A stretch of 64,000 nucleotides of DNA, taken from positions 763,501 through 827,500 of the forward strand of contig JACEVL010000155.1 in assembly GCA_020284085.1 (NCBI GenBank), read 5' to 3'. The position numbers were made by a program, and so were the translations under genes. The stretch's first letter is position 1. Each line of letters begins with the position of its first letter. This document shows, piece after piece, positions 24,345 to 34,400 of this stretch. The stretch comes from Aporrectodea caliginosa. Taxonomy: Eukaryota; Annelida; Clitellata; Crassiclitellata; Lumbricidae. The notes beneath the pieces were generated by a model, which was not told the DNA's origin, ran no database searches, and saw nothing but the letters and a program-made list of their open reading frames with translations.

Positions 24345-25276
24345 CTTTTAGACAACCGTAAACATGCAACCAAATTCAATGGCTTACTTTCGGCAATTAT
24401 TAGCATCTGCGCCAGCATAGTTCAGGGATCAGGTTTGGGACCAGCTAACTTTATAACAGCTATTTCAAAACTCAAGCTGGTCCACCCTTCAAACACGTTA
24501 ATCAAATATGATGATGACACTTATCTCCGGATACCCGCCTCACATAGTGCAACGATCGCAGCAGAACTAGACCACGTCACAGAGTGGGCCGCAACCTGTA
24601 ACTTAAAATTGAACTAAAAAAGACCTTTGAGATGGTGATTCGTAGGCCACGGGGCATGCTGGGCGTGACGCGGTTCCGGGACTGACAATTATTAAGGGTC
24701 TCCAGCATGGTCATCTTGGGCGTTTATACAATGAATGAAGCTTTGAGTTTCGAGGCACACATCACCCGTATATGTTGTCAGGCCAGACAATCGCTGTAGC
24801 CTATGCCTTGCGCATCCTCGTGGCGCATGGCCTTTCAGGCCCTATGCTAAACAACGTGGTTCGTGCTACAACGGTAGCCAGAATGCTGTATGCTGCTCCG
24901 GCTTAGTGGGGTTTGCAGGGCAAAAAGAAAAGAACCGCCTTCAGTCGGCGATGCGGCGTCTTATTCGTCTGCGATACCTGCCAGAGGACAGTCCATCGGC
25001 TGAACATCTTTGCCACACTGCTGACTCACGCCTCTTCTCTGCGGTCTTGGGAAACCCGGGGCATGTACTCCATGGGCTACTCCCCCAAAAAGCCGCTCCC
25101 CTAGCTACTCCCTGCGCCCGAAATTACATGACCGTTTTATTCCACAAGCGGACAATCTCACACGCAGATCGTTTATAATAAGAATGTTATACTCTGTATA
25201 AATGTATGTACACCAAAGTGCGGATATGCAATTGGTTCAATAAAGAATATACTTACTTACTTACTTACTTACTTAA
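24345..25276 (+). mobile_element. 5'-truncated LINE with (CTTA)n tail
   Basis: It reads DNRKHATKFNG and SICASIVQGSGLGP, then a YDDDTYLR motif (variant of YADD), EWAATCNLKLN, and after several frameshifts the C-terminal SADSRLFSAVLGNPGHVLHG-like region and an end reading LFHKRT. It finishes with AATAAAG and (CTTA)n at about 25242-25276. The protein is broken in at least three places. Confidence 0.85.
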
Positions 25277-25854
25277 TTATTTACTATGTCAATCAATGAG
25301 ATATTATTATCATCGCTAGAGGGAACATGACGTATCTTCCCTTCGCTAATTTTTGAAGCCACAACCATAGATATAATAACACCTTATCGAGAGCTCCGCA
25401 GTTAATTTAAATTGAAATGACGCGTTTTGATTGGTTGAAATTCATGGACGCAGTCAAGCTTAAGCGAGACTTTAATTTCTTTTCGAAGCTTACGCCTTGC
25501 AAAAAGTACAACAGACACAAAATAACAACTTATCCATTAAATAATATTCCAGCGGCCTCGTTTTCGGACTTTAATAAGTTGCTACATCCACACACTACAC
25601 AATTTAACATCGATCGTTTCCGCCATTTTGTATACCCCAAGGGTCAAGGCCTTTTGAATCGGCGGCGTCAAAAATAACAGCAGATCAGGCCTCTAGTGAT
25701 ATATTTATATATTATACATCTCTATCAAAGATGTTAGAGCCGTAGGCTAAGATATGACACTCCATGCATCTGAATGTACACCTCACCTACCTTGGGATGT
25801 GTGGCGCCACCAACCGAATGGCGTGGGTTTTAGCGTTGGTCGTAAACAAGTTGC

Positions 25855-26120
25855 ATTGATGAAACGAATTCTTGCTAAATAGAAGTCGGATAGATGAAAA
25901 TAATTTTTCCTTAAATCGAAGTGGGGCTGATGAAAAGAATCTTGCTTAAATAGAAGCTGGATTGATGGAAAATAATTATTAATGAAATAAAAGTTGTATT
26001 GATGAAAAATAATTCCTGCTTAAATAGAAGCTGGACTGATGAAACGAATTTTTGCGTAATGGAAGCTGGATCGATGAAAATGATTCTCGCCAAAGTAGAA
26101 GTTGGACTGATGAAAAACAA
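25855..26120. repeat. ~37-bp minisatellite (about 7 units)
   Basis: Degenerate tandem units around CTTAAATAGAAGCTGGATTG followed by ATGAAAATAATTCTTG. The reverse complement of the same unit forms the interior of foldback element 2 at 33080-33345, and a single unit occurs at 28908-28945. Confidence 0.8.
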
Positions 26121-26461
26121 CAGTGCTACAACGGGCGAATAATTTAGGACGCTAAACTACACGTTTACCCTAAATGCTTGCCGAGTGATGTTTGTGCACT
26201 GTGCAGTGATCAAATGCTTAGGCCTAATTCTGATGCAAGCTTAAAATGTAACTTTATGTTCCAATTTTTTGGACACCGCATCGTTGTTGGCTGTATATTG
26301 TTATGCCTGATTATCAGGACTAGCAAAGAGATTCTAAGATTGACTAGTAACTTCTGAGTGGTAGGCTTCTGATTCTGAATGACCAATTTTGAGCATTGTA
26401 CTAAATAATCATAATTTTGAGGTGTGGGTTGTCACACCACGCTAAATTCAGTCAGAGCTGC

Positions 26462-26640
26462 TAATGTGGCACGGTGGCCGACTGGTTAGAGTGGTTAACC
26501 TGTAACGTGGAGAATACGGGTTCGATCCTCATCCAGGCGGTTATTGTGTATACATATGGACCATGAGCAAGTCCTTCGCGCACAATTGCTCTGCTTCATC
26601 GTCTGCTAAACCTGGCTATACATAAATAAATTTGCTTATA
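26462..26640 (+). mobile_element. tRNA-derived SINE
   Basis: An A-box-like TGGCCGACTGGTTAGAGTGG and a B-box GGTTCGATCC lie 35-45 bp apart, followed by the body phrase AGCAAGTCCTTCGCGCACAA shared with the copy at 6490. The tRNA-like head does not fold cleanly, so I do not call a tRNA gene. Confidence 0.72.
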
Positions 26641-27609
26641 ACATGCACTGCAAAATTCTATGATACGAATTGCTTAGTTATATGCTGTTATTGTTTTATT
26701 ATGTGAGAACAGGTGTAAGAAGTGGAGAGTTAACAAACGGCGTTCAGATCTGGACTGCACAAGCGTTGAAGTGGACACACAACTTTTATCTTCATGTGAC
26801 GTGGATTTCAACAGATTTGACAATGATGATATATCCAGAAGCACATTATCTAAATCATTTGCACAATTACGTCCAGAATTATCAACAAACAGCTTAGTGA
26901 CAGCGATATATCTAAAACTGGAACGAAATTTTGTGACATCAGGATTGTCCCTGTGTCCTCCACAACCACGGATCATTGAAAAAATTCTCTATGCATGATT
27001 TTAAGCAAATGTGGGGGATCATAAATCACATATACTTTTTGCAACCATGGAAAAGAAACGGTTCTAATGTTTCCAAATATTATAATTATGTAACTATGTT
27101 TTTGAATTATATAAACTGAATGAACCTTTGGTCATGGAAATGGACTTCTGAGTCGCAATTGTTGACAATGTTTCTTTACTAATGATTACGGTAATAAATA
27201 TTATGTGAAACTGTGTAATACTGGTCAACTGCATGCATGTAGTTCAATGTTAATATGCAAATATGTATATTTGAATTATGTAATACAATACAATAGAAAT
27301 TTATAACGCGCTTTAACAAAACAAGTCTGCACGAGAGCGTGTTGCGCTGTGTTCTTAGCCATAGTGTATATAAACTGAATGATCTTTATTTGCAATAAAA
27401 ATATATTATCTTTATTTCAAGAAATTCTAACCAATCGGCTACACTATGGGTTCATTTGGAGCATTAATACTGCATTAATACTGCACCCCTCAAAGCTATC
27501 TAATCAGAGGCTCTTCAAGTCCAGCCTCAGCAAAAGAACAGTTTTCAAGTGCTTGTGAAGGGTCCTGCAAAGTCCGTGATTGAACAAATTATATATTAAT
27601 GTATTTAAG

Positions 27610-27815
27610 TTTATTCCGTACGTTCTCTGTGGCTGGTCCTTTGACCTGGAATGGCCTCCCTCTGGCACTCCGCTTCCTTCCTATAACCCATTCGCAGGCA
27701 TTCCTCTGTCAACTTTAAATGGTCCTATTCGGCCGTGCTGGGGTTGGGAGCGCCTATGAGTAGCTCCCTTGAAGAGGCGCTATACAAATTCAAGTAATGA
27801 ATGAATGGATTGCAA
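27610..27815 (+). mobile_element. LINE 3' end (uninterrupted copy)
   Basis: It encodes SVAGPLTWNGLPLALRFLP, the last conserved motif of the ORF2 protein, then the tail GGAGCGCCTATGAGTAGCTC and GAAGAGGCGCTATACAAATT and (GAAT)n. It is the intact counterpart of the interrupted copy at 53890-54570. Confidence 0.8.
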
Positions 27816-28460
27816 GGATGCGCAGATCTATTGGTATGCCGTTCGAGATGGATGGTGAATCGTGGTGCAACCACTAAAGGCACGACGTAGCGTTTGCACT
27901 GTCGAAGTGCCTGTAAAAGCAGCACGCATTATACGCATAAAACTTATAATAAAACACATTACTATATAATTTGTATTCATTATTACTATAATATTTAATA
28001 TACTGTTTAAATGTGTTAGTTTACGGCAGCTACAGTTATAACTTATCCAGTATTTGTCGTAGTGATGTACCGCGTCTATCTTTGCTAAGAAGTTGGTCAG
28101 CCAGTCGCTAGTGGCGCCACGGGTTTGTGTACTTTTGACCACCACCCAAACCGAATACACAGAGGAGATAGGAAGTGTCATATCTTAGCCTACGGCTCTA
28201 ACATCTTTGTCTCTATGATGTCAATGGATAATCTTCAGAATTTGAATGTCAAATAATGTTACTTACTTACTTCTCTTGGATAGTCGTGATTGGTAGTCTT
28301 TGATTTGGACTAAAAATAGGTTCCATGCAATCAATCTATGGCTATGATTACATTCTGTGGTTGAGTAACGATATCATAATAATCATCATATGAGTTTTAT
28401 TTTAGTGACAGTTTACAACTAAGTTCTGTTTAAACTAGAAAACTATCAAATCTGAACAGA

Positions 28461-31400
28461 ATGAGTATTTTCTCGAAAAAGCCTACAGCGAAAGGTTGTA
28501 CAGACTAGAAATAGATTAAGGCGAAGTAACGTAAACCAGTGTAGTGTAATTGTGTCATCATGGTCAGCTAGAAATTGAACGAATTAATTATAACAGTTAA
28601 ATTTTCAAGGAAAATGTTTAATCTCAAATGAAACTGTTTTGCACGTCTGCGCTTATATGTGGTTGTTCAGGAACTGGAGTGTATAGCACAAGTATATTTC
28701 TGGGTTGAGATTGGAGAGGAACAGGCAAATATAACTGAAAATGTATATCCTAGACTGAACATTGTAATCCTGAAACAAAAGAATTGTTTTGAACCAATCA
28801 TTCTGACTTCTGCAGCACTGCTATTTTAATGCACTTGAGGCTTTAATGAATGAACGGGTGCTGGTAAAACCGTAGTTTACATTGCCAAATTATGTTGTCA
28901 ATATAAAATGGAAGCTGGATTGATGAAAATAATTGTTTGCCTAGATGAATGAGGATGACCACTGATTGACCAAAACGACTGGCAATGTTTTATCTCTTAA
29001 ATATTTTTGCGACTTTGCGTCCACTTTCTTGGTATCTGGTTCATCTATAGTTATTTTTGATTCTTTCAGAACAAATTAGACAGACTGATAGAGTCGTCCG
29101 TAAAACTCAGCGTGATCTTGAACGTGACCGACATGATCTTGAACGACAGGAAAAGAAACTTGTAAGAAATCAGTCTCTGCCTGTCATGATCTTGCCCATC
29201 TTTTCGGGACTGGTCGAGTTTCTTTGGACTCTCTGAGCACTTCCTTGCCCTTCATTGATTGCTTTGCTGTTACATTGTTTAATAAGTGGTTTTTTGCTCA
29301 CAGTCCAAGTCCTCTTACTGTGTGCAACAGGTATCATTGTCTAGGTTTACTGGATATGCTGATTATGGTTATAGAACAACTGAATACCTAAATACTAGTT
29401 AACATATATAAAAAATTAATAACATTTTTTGTGACTGTGATAACACATAATGGTGTTTCATTTGTTCATAGTAGAGAGTGACACAGGGAAAAAATTTATT
29501 TCCATTCCCACCTCATGCCTATGGGCCTCTTCCCATTCCCAACCCATCCCCATCAGGTCTATCCTCATTTCAATCTTATCCCATCAGATGTGTTCCCCCC
29601 CCCATCCCAGTGTAGCAAAACAACAGAATAAAAATGCACTTTTACATTAAACTGTTATATTAAAATCTTAACTTTTTAAAGTACAGCATGCTTAAAACTG
29701 CTCATTGTTTAGTCTTAGCAGATTATAGGTCCAAAAGTTCATCACAATAATAGAAAATAAACTGTTCCTATTTACTGTTAAATCCATGGACAAAAGAAGT
29801 CAATGGTATCTGGATGTATATGTCTACAAACTCCACAAATCAATACAAGTTTATTTTTACTTTTATCCATTATTATGTTTATGTTACTACCAATCTTATC
29901 AAAGTCAGCAGAAAAAGTTTTGAATGCAAAATTGGGAAAAAATGTGCTCACTGCTTAAACTGTAATGGCTGACAAGAATATGGAAAGATGTAGACCAGTG
30001 CTTCCCAAAGTGGTGGTCCGCGGACCAGTGCCGGTCCACGTGCCCTCAGTTGCTGGTCCGCAAAGTGATTCAAGAAACTGGTCAAATTGTCTCGGAATCA
30101 AGAAATGGTTATTTCATTTTTAAAAGTCGTAGCAAAAAAGACTTATTAGGCTAGCATTTAAAGGGCAATAGAGTCATATAACTGGCTAAGCATGCATTTA
30201 AATCAATTTTAAAACATATTTGAGGAATTTAGGTGATCGAAAATGAAAAAGAGAAATAATTAATAAATTTTGCACCAGTCCTCTTGCAGTCAGAAAATTC
30301 TTGCCGGTCTGTGACACTGAAAAGTTTGGGGAACACTGATGTACAGTAGACTATGCAAGCATTTCAGTCATATAGAGCGATAGCCTAACATTGCAATGCA
30401 GACCTGTTGCTGTATTGCATGATTTTAAAACCATTACTGCAGTAAATGCTGTGCTTGTATTTCCATCCCCATGGTATTACCACAGGCCTTGATATCATCC
30501 CCAATATCCGCAATGTGTGAAACTTAAATACTAATATTTGCAACAAACTGTTAGTCTCTTGTATATTAATTTTTAAAAATGTTTGGACAAGAATGTTGAA
30601 ATAGATATTGGTGAAATGGATAAAACAGCCAAAAATAAATTAGTTGCATCTTTTGATTTTTTGAAAAATCTTTTGAAAAATAAATTAGTTGCATCTTTTG
30701 ATTTCCTAAGCTGAAACTTGTATCATTGATTCTGTCGAACAGTACCTTGGACTTGCTCTTCTTCTACTCTCGAATTAAAATATGGTGTTGTAGTGCCAGA
30801 TCATGAACTTCTCTCATTTAATCAAGTCTTTGTTGCTCATCTCCCCTTTGCCTGCACAATCCGTCAGTCGTTATTTTTGGCTGTTTTATCCATTTCTACA
30901 TGAACTTTACAATAAAGTCTTGTGGCTATTATATTTTATTAATTACTGAATTACTGTTGTTGCTTAATGTTCTGCCAAATTTGCCAAGAAGGTCATTTTG
31001 AATTGTATATGTAGCTTTTCTGATTATACTAACTGGTAATTATTTATGTTGTAGGAAATGGATATAAAACAGGCTGCCAAACAAGGCAACAAAGAAGTAA
31101 GCTCCAGAAAATATGACGAATTAAATGTGATAATGCTGTGGTCTTGATGAACTAGCAGTTATTATGTATTGCTATTATATATGAACCAGCAGATTTTGTA
31201 TATTAATATTATATTGCTGAACCAAATTCATGAATGCCATCAAGCAATCATGAATTTGGTTCTGCTACATTGGTGAGTTTCAAAGTCAAATTCAGACAAG
31301 TAATTGATATCAGTAACACTGTGCTACAAGTTTTTCATTCATATATGTGTCATAAACATGCATTAGTCTGCTCCTCACTATTCCTTGCTTTGCAGAGCAG

Positions 31401-34400
31401 GGATGCCAAATTCACTTGTGTTAATACTGGATGGAATTTTATGAATCAGTTTCTAAATGTACATGAAAAACCGTCAATGAAGACCTACAAGAGCTTCATT
31501 CATCTACAGACGACCTGTTATTGTTCCAGAACTGTTTACATCTCATTTAGGCTTGTCAGAAGTGCCTTCCTAAACTGTCTATATCTGTATCATAATTGGC
31601 CTTTTAAGGTATATTTTCAGATGTGCTTGAAAGTTACATAAGTTGCTTTTTTTATTTTAGGCACTGACTATTCTGGCCAAACAGCTTGTTAATTTACGAA
31701 AACAGAAAACAAAGACGTATGCAGTTGGTTCGAAAATTCAGTCAATAGGAACTCAGGGAAAGGTAATTTTATATTGTAATATCTCATCATCATCAGGATC
31801 CATGGGCCGAAGGCCCGTAGGTGTCCAACGCTTGCCTCGGATCCCTGGGCCGAGGCCCTTTTGGGGTCCAATGCTTGCATTGGATTTCATTTCGTATTTT
31901 TTCTTTACGAACGGAGTATCTGCACCCATCAGTTCGACCTTCGCGCTTCTCCCTTAAAGAGAGTTCCAGGCTTAGGACTGGCTCTGATAACCACATGTGG
32001 TATCAAAGGCGGCGATGCCACCCACGTTTGCCAGCTTTTTCAGGGTTCCTGCTGAGCCTGTCCACCTCGCATAGCGCCCTAAGGTGGTACTTCGGCCAAG
32101 ACCTTCACCACTGATGGCATAGCCTCAGCAGGCACTCCCCTACTGACTGTTGCCACCCCCTCACCAAGTTGAAGTGTGAGTTGGACTTCGAGGGGGGTTG
32201 TAATATCTAGCTCATCTTATTCACGGGCAATTAATTAGGTTTAGTTGTTGGTCAAGATCCATGCCAGAGCGTGTATATGCTTAGGTTGGATTACAATCAG
32301 TGGCGTAACTAGGGGTTCGTGCGCCTGGGGGCAAGAATTTCCAGAAAAATTTTTTCTATGTTCCGCAAAAATTTCTAATGACTTTTTTTTCTCTCTTTCA
32401 CATGTAATTTTTCCCTTTGTTGTCACACACAAGCCTCATTTTGCGCCCCTCCCCGTCCAAAACTCATGTATAATAGTTACATTAGTAACTATTCGTGCAT
32501 GATTTCTTTCACAAAAAAATTGTCAGAGGCCTAATTTTGCACCCTCCCTGTCCTGCGCCCGGGGGCGGCCGCCCCCTGCCCCTCCTCGTTACACCACTGA
32601 TTACAATAACAAAGAAGCTGCACTTGTTCTGCCGGAGTTGGCTTGGATGCATACATACAGTCATACATATATTCATAGATACACAAACATCATAGATCTA
32701 TGGTTACTTGCATACATATAAATACAGTCAGTCATGCTAACGATTGCTTTTGAGCTTGCTGTGACATGCATTCATATCATAAATAAGGTAGCCCGACAAA
32801 AGCGCGCAGGACAAAAGCGCGCCGACAAATGCGCGCAGGACAAATGCGCGCCGACGAAAGCGCGCAGAAAAATATTTTTTTAAGTTGAAGTTTTCAAAAC
32901 TGCACACAAAATGTTACCAAGTCGTCAGAGTAATTTATCGTTTTAGCGTTCTCTATTATGTACGCATTTTAACATAATAGTTTCATATACATGGCCTCTA
33001 CATGGCCTTTTAATACCAATACCAATGTACATGACAACCGTCATCTATCCGGCTTCCATTTAGAGTCTACGCAAGTATTATTTTTTTATCAATTCAACTC
33101 CTACATGCACAAAAAGTTATTTTCATTAATCCAACTTCTAGTTTAACAGGACACTATAATTTTTATCAATCCAACTTCTAATTTCACAAAAACTAATTTC
33201 ATCAATCCAACTTCTATTTACGCAAGAATTATTCTCATCAATCCAACTTTGTATTTAGGCAAGAATTATTTTCGGCAATCCAACTTCTATTTTAAGCAAT
33301 TACATTTTGTCATCTATCCAACTTTTATTTAAGCCAGAATTGGGTGCTAATTTCTTTTACTTGCATGGGTCTATAATTGTAGTAGCCTACCTATCAAGTT
33401 ACGCGGTACGCTATATGTTCAAGCTGCGCGCTTTTGTCTTGTGCGTTTTTGTCGTGGCTGTTATCATTGCGCGCATATGTCGGCGCGCTTTTGTCCTGCG
33501 CGCTTTTGTCCTGCGCGCTTTTGTTACGGTGCCCATAAATAAAATAACTCTCTTGTCTGTTGTAATTCACTGTAGTTTGGTTATTATTAGACTCTGATGT
33601 ACGAAATTATACAGAATTTTTCCGTATTATAGTAGACTATATGTATAGTTTTGTTTTTATTAGACTTTGCTTTACAAAATTCTGGTGCTATTATCTTAAC
33701 TCAGTGAATATATATAAAATTAAGTAAGTTGTTGTTTCGCATTGTTACAGCTTATGCAGTCAAACATGAAGATGGCTGATGCAATGGCTTCCACCACCAA
33801 GGTAGTTTTGCCACCAATTACATGATGACACTTTTTATATCTTTTTCCTTTTGGTTTTGTGTAATTGTTTATGTACTTGTTTTGAATCTGACTAATTGGT
33901 TTGTAAGAAAACCTTGCTAAATGTTGTTCAGAAAAGGTGTCTTTTGATTTTTGTGTCAGATTTACAAAACAAAACTGCGTAAATTTTTAGAGATTTAAAG
34001 TATCTTTTAGACTGGTTGTAATGTAGGTATTGTGTAGGATGCATATTTGATGATCAATGTTAGCTTTTGCATAATTTTTCTATGGTGTTTGATTTTGATG
34101 TCAGTGCTAATAAGCAATTTTAACAACATATGAGGACTGATAGTCCTATACCTCCTTCTGTGGCACAATGTATTCATTGTGCATTGAACCTTCCTACTGA
34201 AATTCTTAATTTTTGTGTCAGAAACAGCTCAAGAAAAATTTTCAGCATAAGCCTTTCTTGTCATATTTAATCAGAGGTAAAAACATTGCTGTCACAATGT
34301 CGCTATTAATGTTTCTTGTAATTGGAACCCGTAAAAGTTGGTTTTTAATGTTTAATTCTAATTTTGATATCGATATCATGTGAAATGGGTTATATATATG

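Larger units (their letters stand above)
25726..28209. mobile_element. 2.5-kb DNA transposon with 7-bp target duplication
   Basis: The left end CAAAGATGTTAGAGCCGTAG (25726) continues GCTAAGATATGACACT and is mirrored exactly at 28174-28209, a perfect terminal inverted repeat of about 36 bp. It is flanked by the 7-bp direct repeat TCTCTAT (25719-25725 and 28210-28216). Inside are a ~37-bp minisatellite (25855-26120), a SINE (26462-26640), a LINE tail (27610-27815) and a short unrecognised reading frame (about 26725-26998, plus). It lies about 250 bp upstream of CHMP2B exon 1. Superfamily not determined. Confidence 0.82.

Noticed and set aside
25417..25677. 86-codon frame upstream of the 2.5-kb element
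   Set aside because: No recognisable domain and no splice link to CHMP2B that I could support.
26470..26545. Possible tRNA gene with A and B boxes
   Set aside because: The sequence does not form a clean cloverleaf and continues into a SINE body shared with 6490-6690.
26674..26998. Overlapping short frames on both strands inside the 2.5-kb element
   Set aside because: Could be a transposase remnant, but I see no conserved motif, so I do not call a gene.
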